Under the pieces are notes generated by a model, which had not been told where the DNA came from, made no database searches, and saw nothing but the letters and a program-made list of their open reading frames with translations. Below are positions 12,543 to 22,049 of a stretch of DNA of 31,862 nucleotides, one piece after another; the first letter of the stretch is position 1; each line of letters starts with the position of its first letter. The stretch comes from Saccoglossus kowalevskii (taxonomy: Eukaryota; Hemichordata; Enteropneusta; Harrimaniidae). The translations under genes and the position numbers were made by a program. The stretch lies in the NCBI RefSeq assembly GCF_000003605.2, contig NW_003152933.1, positions 1 to 31,862 on the forward strand, read 5' to 3'.

Positions 12543-12553
12543 TGCCGACGGCA
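12543..12553. other. Interrupted GC-rich palindrome TGCCGACGGCA (reference monomer 14)
   Basis: Five-base arms TGCCG and CGGCA flank one central A. It is present in most monomers and is altered to TGCTGACGGCA in 3, 6, 12 and 13, and differently in 26, 29 and 30. A dyad like this in A+T-rich DNA could be a dimeric protein-binding site, but no binding family can be named. Confidence 0.6.
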
Positions 12554-12712
12554 TGAACAACTTGTACTTGAAAATTAGAAGGAATTAAAACACTTTTCAT
12601 TAATTACAATAGTTACAAAAATTCTACGATTTTACACTATAAATGATTGACATCACTGTAAAAAAGAATGCAGGATCGTTGTTTTTTATGTTTTATAGAT
12701 GTGTGATGAAAC

Positions 12713-12723
12713 AAAAAAATAAA
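12713..12723 (+). other. Variable A-tract with AATAAA (reference monomer 14)
   Basis: A run of A follows GATGAAAC and usually runs into TAAATTCAACAGG, creating AATAAA at 12718-12723. Run length and interruptions differ between almost all monomers (pure A, CAAACAAAATAAATT, CAAATAAAATAAATT, deleted in 26). This makes it a main source of monomer length variation. AATAAA matches a polyadenylation hexamer but is expected by chance here. Confidence 0.6.
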
Positions 12724-12743
12724 TTCAACAGGTCGTTTAATCA

Positions 12744-12754
12744 GGGAGTCTCCC
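12744..12754. other. Interrupted GC-rich palindrome GGGAGTCTCCC (reference monomer 14)
   Basis: Arms GGGAG and CTCCC flank one central T. It is kept in nearly all monomers. Exceptions are 1, 2 and 22, the partial first passes in 12 and 17, and 30 (GAGATTCTCCC). It lies about 25 bp after the A-tract. Its architecture mirrors TGCCGACGGCA: 5-bp arms and a 1-bp spacer. Confidence 0.6.
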
Positions 12755-12916
12755 ATGCAAGAACTAACCACGAACGATTTCACTTTACTTTAAACATTCG
12801 TCGGTGACCTAACCACAAAGCTGCATGGATTATTTGAAATTAAGCCGAATTGGCGGCTGTTTTATGTTTTTGGATGTTTTAAAATCGATATCGCTGGCAC
12901 AGGTACAATCTAGAAT

Positions 12917-12929
12917 TGACCTATGACCT
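12917..12929 (-). promoter_or_regulatory. DR1 nuclear-receptor-like element TGACCTATGACCT (reference monomer 14)
   Basis: Two perfect TGACCT half-sites are separated by one base. On the other strand this reads AGGTCATAGGTCA, the established DR1 arrangement bound by RXR-, HNF4- or COUP-TF-type receptors. By eye, 30 of 33 complete monomers keep both half-sites; 19 and 31 (TGACCGATGACCT) and 26 (TGACCAATGACCT) do not. Further single half-sites lie at 12436-12441 (AGGTCA) and 12805-12810 (TGACCT). Binding is inference. Confidence 0.45.
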
Positions 12930-13190
12930 CTAAAAGCTTGGAGTAACACTACGGTAATTTAACAGCTTTTTCAGAAATATTTATTCATATTTTCGAACTT
13001 TTAACTATGGGACTTGTTAATATGATATCACAGGTAAAAATCACGAATGAAACTACCAACTTTGCAATCGCTTTTTGCAACTTTGTATGTAGTTTGTTGT
13101 CGATTTTTCAGTTGGCTGTTGTCATATTCTGCTAATATATGAGGCATTATCGATACATTTACTTAATGTTTTCGAAATTTAACTGCGGGG

Positions 13191-13202
13191 TTGTCATGAC
13201 AA
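13191..13202. other. 12-bp perfect palindrome TTGTCATGACAA (reference monomer 14)
   Basis: A perfect dyad present in most monomers. Monomers 9 and 25 have TTGCCATGGCAA, changed symmetrically at two positions and still perfect. Monomers 17 and 30 have the half-changed TTGTCATGGCAA. It lies 14 bp upstream of the TATA-like box. Confidence 0.6.
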
Positions 13203-13216
13203 TGACTTAGGTTAAA

Positions 13217-13224
13217 TATAAAAG
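13217..13224 (+). promoter_or_regulatory. TATA-like box TATAAAAG (reference monomer 14)
   Basis: An exact match to the RNA polymerase II TATA consensus TATAWAAG, preceded by GGTTAAA. It is preserved in essentially all monomers; 19 has TATAAAAC. It could drive satellite transcription on the + strand, but an A+T-rich monomer yields such words by chance, and no transcript evidence is available here. Confidence 0.3.
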
Positions 13225-13375
13225 TAACTCCGCCAACATTTCTTTCGTTTTCCCAAACATTGCACACTTTTTTCTAACATTTTACACTCAGCTCATGTGA
13301 ACATCTATAGGCTGCTTTCAACTAACTTTTATTTAATTTGTCGACTTTACAACTACGCCTTTCTATATGCCAACT

Positions 13376-14318
13376 ACTTAGGTCATATATACAAATACAT
13401 CTACCAACTTTGCAATAACTTTGTACAACTTTGCATTCACTTTGAACAACTTCGCACGGTGTGTTAACAGCTTAAAACCCACTACGTGCCGACGGCATGA
13501 ACAACTTGTACTTGAAAATTAGAAGGAATTAAAACACTTTTCATTAATTACAATAGTTACAAAAATTCTACGATTTTACACTATAAATGATTGACATCAC
13601 TGTAAAAAAGAATGCAGGATCGTTGTTTTATATGTTTTATAGATGTGTGATGAAACAAAAAAATAAATTCAACAGGTCGTTTAATCAGGGAGTCTCCCAT
13701 GCAAGAACTAACCACGAACGATTTCACTTTACTTTAAACATTCGTCGGTGACCTAACCACAAAGCTGCATGGATTATTTGAAATTATGCCGAATTGGCGG
13801 CTGTTTTATGTTTTTGGATGTTTTAAAATCGATATCGCTGGCACAGGTACATTCTAGGATTGACCTATGACCTCTACAAGCTTGGAGTAACACTACGGTA
13901 ATTTAACAGCTTTTTCAGAAATATTTATTCATATTTTCGAACTTTTAACTATGGGACTTGTTAATATGATATCACAGGTAAAAATCACGAATGAAACTAC
14001 CAACTTTGCAATCGCTTTTTGCAACTTTGTATGTAGTTTGTTGTCGATTTTTCAGTTGGCTGTTGTCATATTCTGATAATATATGAGGCATTATCGATAC
14101 ATTTACTTAATGTTTTCGAAATTTAACTGCGGGGTTGTCATGACAATGACTTAGGTTAAATATAAAAGTAACTCCGCCAACATTTCTTTCGTTTTCCAAA
14201 CATTGCACACTTTTTTCTAACATTTTACACTCACCTCATGTGAACATCTATAGGCTGCTTTCAACTAACTTTTATTTAATTTGTCGACTTTACAACTACG
14301 CCTTTCTATATGCCAACT
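13376..14318 (+). repeat. Monomer 15 (type A)
   Basis: 943 bp. Very close to monomer 14 (ACGAACGATTTCAC, GGCTGTTTTATG, AACTACGCC). Minor differences are GAAATTATGCCG near 13786, CTAGGATTGACC, CTGATAATAT near 14074 and CACTCACCTC near 14230. Confidence 0.95.
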
Positions 14319-15255
14319 ACTTAGGTCATATATACAAATACATCTACCAACTTTGCAATAACTTTGTACAACTTTGCATTCACTTTGAACAACTTCGCAC
14401 GGTGTGTTAACAGCTTAAAACCCACTACGTGCCGACGGCATGAACAACTTGTACTTGAAAATTAGAAGGAATTAAAACCCTTTTCATTGATTACAATAGT
14501 TACAAAAAGTCTACGATTTTACACTATAAATGATTGACATCACTGTAAAAAAGAATGCAGGATCGTTGTTTTATATGTTTTATAGATGTGTGATGAAACA
14601 AAAAAATAAATTCAACAGGTCGTTTAATCAGGGAGTCTCCCATGCAAGAACTAACCACGAACGATTTCACTTTACTTTAAACATTCGTCGGTGACCTAAC
14701 CACAAAGCTGCATGGATTATTTGAAATTAAGCCGAATTGGCGGCTGTTTTATGTTTTTGGATGTTTTAAAATCGATATCGCTGACACAGGTACATTCTAG
14801 AATTGACCTATGACCTCTACAAGCTTGGAGTAACACTTCGGTAATTTAACAGCTTTTTCAGAAATATTTATTCATATTTTCGAACTTTTAACTATGGGAC
14901 TTGTTAATATGATATCACAGGTAAAAATCACGAATGAAACTACCAACTTTGCAATCGCTTTTTGCAACTTTGTATGTAGTTTGTTGTCGATTTTTCAGTT
15001 GGCTGTTGTCATATTCTGCTAATATATGAGGCATTATCGATACATTTACTTAATGTTTTCGAAATTTAACTGCGGGGTTGTCATGACAATGACTTAGTTA
15101 AATATAAAAGTAACTCCGCCAACATTTCTTTCGTTTTCCCAACATTGCACACTTTTTTCTAACATTTTACACTCAGCTCATGTGAACATCTATAAGCTGC
15201 TTTCACTAACTTTTATTTATTTGTCGACTTTACACTACGCCTTTCTAATGCCACT
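14319..15255 (+). repeat. Monomer 16 (type A, tail with clustered deletions)
   Basis: 937 bp. It shares TTTTCATTGATTACAATAG and ACAAAAAGTCTACG with monomer 21, apart from ACCCTTTTC for ACACTTTTC. From about 15096 to the end it has many single-base losses, mostly inside doublets (CTTAGTTAAA, CCCAACATT, TTTCACTAAC, TTTATTTGTCG, TACACTACG, CTAATGCCACTAC). That pattern is more like uncorrected read error than mutation. Confidence 0.93.
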
Positions 15256-16401
15256 ACTTAGGTCATATATACAAATACATCTACCAACTTTGCAGTAACT
15301 TTGTACAACTTTGCATTCATTTTGAACAACTTTGCACGGTGTGTTAACAGCTTAAATCCCACTACGTGCCGACGGCATGAACAACTTGTCGTTGACAATT
15401 TGTAGGAATTAAAACACTTTTCATTAATAAAAATAGTTACCAAAATTCTACGATTTTTCACAATAAATGATTGACATCACTGTAAAAAAGAATGCAGAAT
15501 CGTTGTTTCATATGTTTTATAGGTGTGTGATGAAACAAATAAAACAAATTCAACAAGTCGTTTATTCAGGGCATGACGGCATGAACAACTTGTCCTTGAA
15601 AATTAGAAGGAATTAAAACACTTTTCATTATTTAAAATAGTTACAACAATTCTACGATTTTTCACTATAAATGATTGACATCACTGTAAAAAAGAATGCA
15701 GGATCGTTGTTTTATATGTTTTATAGATGTGTGATGAAACAGAAAAAAATAAATTCAACAGGTCGTTTATTCAGGGAGTCTCCCATGCAAGTACTAACCA
15801 CGCCCGATTGCGCATTACTTTAAACATACGTAGATGACCTAACCACAAAGCTGCATGGATTATTTGAAATTAAGCCGAATTGGCGGATATTTCATGTTTT
15901 TGGATGTTTTAAAATCGACATCGCTGGCACAGGTACATTCTAAAATTGACCTATGACCTCTGCAAGCTTGGAGTAACACTACGGAAATTTAACAGCTTTT
16001 TCAGAAATATCTATTCATATTTTCGAACTTTTAACTATGGGACTTGTTATTATGATATCACAGGTAAAAATCACCAATGAAACTACCAACTTTGCAATCG
16101 CTTTTTGCAACTTTGTATGCAGTTTGTTGTCAATTTTTCAGTTGGCTGTTGTGATATTCTGCTTATATATGAGGCATTATCGATACATTTACTTAATGTT
16201 TTCGAACTTTAACTGCGGGGTTGTCATGGCAATGACTTAGGTTAAATATAAAAGCAACTCCGCCAACATTTCTTTCGTTTTCCCAAACTTTGCTCACTTT
16301 TTTCCAACATTATTCAGCTCATGTGAACATCTATAGGCTGCTTTCAACTAACTTTTATTAAATTTGTCGACTTTACAACTGCGCGTTTCTATATGCCAAC
16401 T
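15256..16401 (+). repeat. Monomer 17 (type B, chimeric, 1146 bp)
   Basis: About 204 bp longer than a standard monomer. The sequence runs to TTTATTCAGGG near 15572, then returns to GACGGCATGAACAAC. The first pass is unusually diverged (CTTGTCGTTGACAATTTG, GTTGTTTCATATG, CAAATAAAACAAATTC). The second pass leads into a B body matching monomers 9 and 25 (AACATACGTAGATGACC, ATCGACATCG). The tail TTTGCTCACTTTTTTCC, with a short deletion before CAGCTCATG, is shared only with monomer 27. Confidence 0.95.
15371..15778 (+). repeat. 204-bp tandem partial duplication inside monomer 17
   Basis: GACGGCATGAACAAC occurs at 15371 and 15575. At the junction, TTCAGGG is followed by CAT and then the restart, so the join has only a few ambiguous bases. 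The first copy is much more diverged than the second, again implying a fusion of two different monomers. It lies directly beside the deletion-rich end of monomer 16, so misassembly must also be considered. Confidence 0.88.
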
Positions 16402-17334
16402 ACTTAGGTCATATATACAAATACATCTACCAACTTTGCAATAACTTTGTACAACTTTGCATTCACTTTGAACAACTTCGCACGGTGTGTTAACTGTTCA
16501 AAACCCACTACGTGCCGACGGCATGAACAACTTGTCCTTGAAAATTAGAAGGAATTAAAACACTTTGCATTAATTAAAATAGTTACAAAAATTCTACGAT
16601 TTTTCACTATAAATGATTGACATCACTGTAAAAAAGAATGCAGGATCGTTGTTTTATATGTTTTATAGATGTGTGATGAAACAAAAAATAAATTGAACAG
16701 GTCGTTTATTCAGGGAGTCTCCCATGCAAGAAATAACCACGCCCGATTTCACTTTACTTTAAACATTCGTCGTTGACCTAACCACAAAGCTGCATGAATT
16801 ATTTGATATTAAACCGAATTGGCGGCTATTTCATGTTTTGGATGTTTTAAAATCGATATCGCTGGCACAGGTACATTCTTGAATTGACCTATGACCTCTA
16901 CAAGCTTGGAGTATCACTACGGTAATTTAACAGCTTTTTCAGAATATTTATTCATATTTTCGAACTTTTAACTATGGGATTTGTTAATATGATATCACAG
17001 GTAAAAATCACGAATTAAACTACCAACTTTGCAATCGCTTTTTGCAACTTTGTATGTAGTTTGTGTCGATTTTCAGTTGGCTGTGTCATATCTGCTAATA
17101 TATGAGCATATCGATACATTTACTTAATGTTTCGAAATTTAACTGCGGGGTCGTCATGACAATGACTTAGGTTAAATATAAAAGCAACTCCGCCAACATT
17201 TCATTCGTTTTCCCAAACTTTCCACACTTCTTTCAAACATTTTACACTCAGCTCAAGTGAACATCTATAGGCTGCTTTCAACTAACTTTTATTTAATATG
17301 TCGACTTTACAACTGCGCGTTTCTATACCCAACT
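16402..17334 (+). repeat. Monomer 18 (type C, clustered deletions)
   Basis: 933 bp. GTTAACTGTTCAAAAC, AAATTGAACAGG and GCAAGAAATAAC define type C; the same head is in monomers 19 and 28. Single-base losses cluster at about 17060-17135 (TTTGTGTCG, GATTTTCAG, CTGTGTCAT, CATATCTGC, GAGCATATCG, ATGTTTCG). These shorten the unit and resemble residual assembly error. Confidence 0.93.
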
Positions 17335-18276
17335 ACTTAGGTCATATATACAAATTCATCTACCAACTTTGCAATAACTTTGTACAACTTTGCATTCACT
17401 TTGAACAACTTCGCACGGTGTGTTAACTGTTCAAAACCCACTACGTGCCGACGGCATGAACAACTTGTCCTTGAATATTAGAAGGAATTAAAACACTTTG
17501 CATTAATTAAAATAGTTACAAAAATTCTACGATTTTTCACTATAAATGATTGACATCGCTGTAAAAAAGAATGCAGGATCGTTGTTTTATATGTTTTATA
17601 GATGTGTGATGAAACAAAAAATAAATTGAACAGGTCGTTTATTCAGGGAGTCTCCCATGCAAGAAATAACCACGCCCGATTGCACTTTACTTTAAACATT
17701 CGTCGGTAACCTAACCACAAAGCTGCATGGATTATTTGAAATTAAGCCGAATTGGCGGCTATTACATGTTTTCAGAACTTTTAAATCGATATCGCTGGCA
17801 CAAATACCTTCTAGAATTGACCGATGACCTCTACAAGCTTGGAGTAACACTTCGGTAATTTAACAGCTTTTTCAGAAATATTTATTCATATTTTCGAACT
17901 TTTGACTATGGGAATTGTTAATCTGATATCACAGGTAAAAATTACGAATGAAACTACCAACTTTGCAATCGCTTTTTGCAACTTTGTATGTAGTTTGTTG
18001 TCGATTTTTCAGTTGGCTGTTGTCATATTCTGCTAATATATGAGGCATTATCGATACATTTACTTAATGTTTTCGAAATTTAACTGTGGTGTTGTCATGA
18101 CAATGACTTAGGTTAAATATAAAACTAACTCCGCCAACATTTCTTTCGTTTTCCCAAACTTTGCACACTTTTTTCTAACATTTTACACACAGCTCATGTG
18201 AACATCTCTAGGCTGCTTTCAACTAACTTTTATTTAATTTGTCGACTTTACAACTGCGCGTTTCTATATGCCAACT
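17335..18276 (+). repeat. Monomer 19 (type C)
   Basis: 942 bp. Middle section ATTACATGTTTTCAGAAC, GGCACAAATACCTTC and TTGACCGATGACC is shared only with monomer 31. The last of these destroys one half of the TGACCT direct repeat. The TATA-like box reads TATAAAAC here. Confidence 0.95.
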
Positions 18277-19220
18277 ACTTAGGTCATATATACAAATACA
18301 TCTACCAACTTTGCAATAACTTTGTACAACTTTGCATTCACTTTGAACAACTTCGCACGGTGTGTTAACAGCTTAAAACCCACTACGTGCCGACGGCATG
18401 AACAACTTGTACTTGAAAATTAGAAGGAATTAAAACACTTTTCATTAATTAAAATAGTTACAAAAATTCTATGATTTTACAGTATAAATGATTGACATCA
18501 CTGTAAAAAAGAATGCAGGATCGTTGTTTTATATGTTTTATAGATGTGTGATGAAACAAAAAAATAAATTCAACAGGTCGTTTAATCAGGGAGTCTCCCA
18601 TGCAAGAACTAACCACGAACGATTTCACTTTACTTTAAACATTCGTCGGTGACCTAACCACAAAGCTGCATGGATTATTTGAAATTAAGCCGAATTGGCG
18701 GCTGTTTTATGTTTTTGGATGTTTTAAAATCGATATCGCTGGCACAGGTACATTCTAGAATTGACCTATGACCTCTACAAGCTTGGAGTAACACTACGGT
18801 AATTTAACAGCTTTTTCAGAAATATTTATTCATATTTTCGAACTTTTAACTATGGGACTTGTTAATATGATATCACAGGTAAAAATCACGAATGAAACTA
18901 CCAACTTTGCAATCGCTTTTTGCAACTTTGTATGTAGTTTGTTGTCGATTTTTCAGTTGGCTGTTGTCATATTCTGCTAATATATGAGGCATTATCGATA
19001 CATTTACTTAATGTTTTCGAAATTTAACTGTGGTGTTGTCATGACAATGACTTATGTTAAATATAAAAGTAACTCCGCCAACATTTCTTTCGTTTTCCCA
19101 AACTTTGCACACTTTTTTCTAACATTTTACACACAGCTCATGTGAACATCTATAGGCTGCTTTCAACTAACTTTTATTTAATTTGTCGACTTTACAACTG
19201 CGCCTTTCTAAATGCCAACT
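18277..19220 (+). repeat. Monomer 20 (type A)
   Basis: 944 bp. Starts with ACAGTATAAATG (as in monomers 5, 11 and 22) and continues with ACGAACGATTTCAC (as in 14-16 and 21). AACTGTGGTG near 19025 is shared with 19, 21 and 31. GACTTATGTTAAA near 19049 replaces the usual TAG stop. Confidence 0.95.
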
Positions 19221-20164
19221 ACTTAGGTCATATATACAAATACATCTACCAACTTTGCAATAACTTTGTACAACTTTGCATTCACTTTGAACAACTTCGC
19301 ACGGTGTGTTAACAGCTTAAAACCCACTACGTGCCGACGGCATGAACAACTTGTACTTGAAAATTAGAAGGAATTAAAACACTTTTCATTGATTACAATA
19401 GTTACAAAAAGTCTACGATTTTACACTATAAATGATTGACATCACTGTAAAAAAGAATGCAGGATCGTTGTTTTATATGTTTTATAGATGTGTGATGAAA
19501 CAAAAAAATAAATTCAACAGGTCGTTTAATCAGGGAGTCTCCCATGCAAGAACTAACCACGAACGATTTCACTTTACTTTAAACATTCGTCGGTGACCTA
19601 ACCACAAAGCTGCATGGATTATTTGAAATTAAGCCGAATTGGCGGCTGTTTTATGTTTTTGGATGTTTTAAAATCGATATCGCTGGCACAGGTACATTCT
19701 AGAATTGACCTATGACCTCTACAAGCTTGGAGTAACACTACGGTAATTTAACAGCTTTTTCAGAAATATTTATTCATATTTTCGAACTTTTAACTATGGG
19801 ACTTGTTAATATGATATCACAGGTAAAAATCACGAATGAAACTACCAACTTTGCAATCGCTTTTTGCAACTTTGTATGTAGTTTGTTGTCGATTTTTCAG
19901 TTGGCTGTTGTCATATTCTGCAAATATATGAGGCATTATCGATACATTTACTTAATGTTTTCGAAATTTAACTGTGGTGTTGTCATGACAATGACTTAGG
20001 TTAAATATAAAAGTAACTCCGCCAACATTTCTTTCGTTTTCCCAAACTTTGCACACTTTTTTCTAACATTTTACAAACAGCTCATGTGAACATCTATAGG
20101 CTGCTTTCAACTAACTTTTATTTAATTTGTCGACTTTACAACTGCGCGTTTCTATATGCCAACT
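19221..20164 (+). repeat. Monomer 21 (type A)
   Basis: 944 bp. The first half matches monomer 16, including TTTTCATTGATTACAATAG and ACAAAAAGTCTACG. CTGCAAATATATG near 19919 removes the first internal stop by a different base change from the one in B monomers, giving the open frame at 19796-19999. Confidence 0.95.
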
Positions 20165-21107
20165 ACTTAGGTCATATATACAAATACATCTACCAACTTT
20201 GCAATAACTTTGTACAACTTTGCATTCACTTTGAACAACTTCGCACGGTGTGTTAACAGCTTAAAACCCACTACGTGCCGACGGCATGAACAACTTGTAC
20301 TTGAAAATTAGAAGGAATTAAAACACTTTTCATTAATTAAAATAGTTACAAAAATTCTACGATTTTACAGTATAAATGATTGACATCACTGTAAAAAAGA
20401 ATGCAGGATCGTTGTTTTATATGTTTTATAGATGTGTGATGAAACAAAAAAATAAATTCAACAGGTCGTTTAATCAGGGAGTCTCTCATGCAAGAACTAA
20501 CCCCGCCCGATTTCACTTTACTTTAAACATTCGTCGTTGATCTAACCACAAAGCTGCATGAATTATTTGAAATTAAACCGAATTGGCGGCTATTTCATGT
20601 TTTTGGATGTTTTAAAATCGATATCGCTGGCACAGGTACATTCTAGAATTGACCTATGACCTCTACAAGCTTGGAGTAACACTACGGTAATTTATCAGCA
20701 TTTTCAGAAATATTTATTCATATTTTCGAACTTTTAACTATGGGATTTGTTAATATGATATCACAGGTAAAAATCACGAATGAAACTACCAACTTTGCAA
20801 TCGCTTTTTGCAACTTTGTATGTAGTTTGTTGTCGATTTTTCAGTTGGCTGTTGTCATATTCTGCTAATATATGAGGCATTATCGATACATTTACTTAAT
20901 GTTTTCGAAATTTAACTGCGGGGTTGTCATGACAATGACTTAGGTTAAATATAAAAGCAACTCCGCCAACATTTCTTTCGTTTTCCCAAACTTTGCACAC
21001 TTTTTTTAACATTTTACACTCAGCTCATGTGAACATCTATAGGCTGCTTTCAACTTACTTTTATTTAATTCGTCGACTTTACAACTGCGCGTTTCTATAT
21101 GCCAACT
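20165..21107 (+). repeat. Monomer 22 (type A)
   Basis: 943 bp. Private changes are GGGAGTCTCTCATG and ACCCCGCCCG near 20478-20509, and GTTGATCTAAC, which loses the lone TGACCT. AATTTATCAGC is shared with monomer 28. Confidence 0.95.
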
Positions 21108-22049
21108 ATTTAGGTCATATATACAAATACATCTACCAACTTAGCAAAAACTTTGTACAACTTTGCATTCACTTTGAACAACTTTGCACGGTGTGCTAAC
21201 AGCTTAAAACCCACTACGTGCCGACGGCATGAACAACTTGTTCTTGAAAATTAGAAGGAATTAAAACACTTTTTATTAATTAAAATAGTTACAAAAATTC
21301 AACGATTTTTCACTATAAATGATTGGCATCACTGTAAAAAAGAATGCAGGATCGTTGTTTTATATGTTTTATAGGTGTGTGATGAATCAAACAAAATACA
21401 TTCAACAAGTCGTTTATTCAGGGAGTCTCCCATGCAAGTGCTAACCACGCCCGATTGCGCTTTATTTTAAACATTCGTCGGTGACCTAACCACAAAGCAG
21501 CATGGATTATTTGAAATAAAGCCGAATTGGCGGCTATTTCATGTTTTTGGATGTTTTAAAATCGATATCGCTGGCACAGGTACATTCTAGAATTGACCTT
21601 TGACCTCTACAAGCTTGGAGTAACACTACGGAAATTTAACAGCTTTTTCAGAAATATTTATTCATATTTTCGAACTTTTAACTATGGAACTTGTTAATAT
21701 GTTATCACAGGTAAAAATCACGAATGAAACTACCAACTTTGCAATCGCTTTTTGCAACTTTGTATATAGTTTGTTGTCGGTTTTTCAGTTGGCTGTTGTG
21801 ATATTCTGCTAATATATGAGGCATTATCGATACATTTACTTAATGTTTTCGAAATTTAACTGGGGGTCGTCATGACAATGACTTAGGTTAAATATAAAAG
21901 CAACTCCGCCAACATTTCTTTCGTTTTCCCAAACTTTGCACACTTTTTTAACATTTTACACTCAGCTCATGAGAACATCTATAGGCTGCTTTCAACTAAC
22001 TTTTATTTAATTCGTCGACTTTACAACTGCGCGTTTCTATATGCCAACT
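21108..22049 (+). repeat. Monomer 23 (type B)
   Basis: 942 bp. Adjacent monomer 24 shares its CTTGTTCTTG, GCAAGTGCTAAC, AAGCAGCATGG and GCAAAAACTTTG, so the two are local duplicates. The TGACCT direct repeat has a T spacer (TGACCTTTGACCT). The initiator-like ATG reads CTATGGAACTTG. Confidence 0.95.

Larger units (their letters stand above)
13034..13291 (+). other. Splice-signal-like pair bounding 258 bp (reference monomer 14)
   Basis: CAG|GTAAAA at 13031-13039 resembles a 5' splice site. CTAAC at 13274-13278, with a preceding T-run and CACTCAG ending at 13291, resembles a branch point plus 3' splice site. Both ends are well conserved across monomers (24 and 25 alter the donor side). They could matter only if the array is transcribed on this strand. 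This is weak evidence by itself. Confidence 0.2.
12923..13336 (+). pseudogene. Broken 137-codon frame with polymorphic stops (reference monomer 14)
   Basis: From ATG at 12923 the frame meets stops at 12944 (TAA), 13133 (TAA), 13208 (TAG) and 13298 (TGA), then ends at 13334 (TAA). Each of the four internal stops is replaced by a sense codon in some other monomer: GTATCAC opens the first, CTGCTTAT or CTGCAAAT the second, ACTTACGTT or ACTTATGTT the third, CATGAGAAC the fourth. The predicted peptide is hydrophobic, with a membrane-segment-like stretch. I recognise no family. Chance openness is the default reading; a decayed coding ancestor is possible. Confidence 0.2.
12432..13375 (+). repeat. 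Monomer 14 (type A, used here as reference)
   Basis: 944 bp. Close to the commonest base at most positions, so the internal elements listed separately are given in its coordinates. It carries ACGAACGATTTCAC, shared with monomers 15, 16, 20 and 21 only, marking one local expansion. Confidence 0.95.

Noticed and set aside
12718-12723. AATAAA as a functional polyadenylation signal
   Set aside because: It arises in a variable A-tract and is missing or shifted in several monomers; chance occurrence is expected in such sequence.
13170-13190. CENP-B-box-like match around TTCGAAATTTAACTGCGGGG
   Set aside because: The TTCG and CGGG parts are 11 bases apart; the CENP-B core TTCGNNNNANNCGGG needs 7, so the spacing is wrong.
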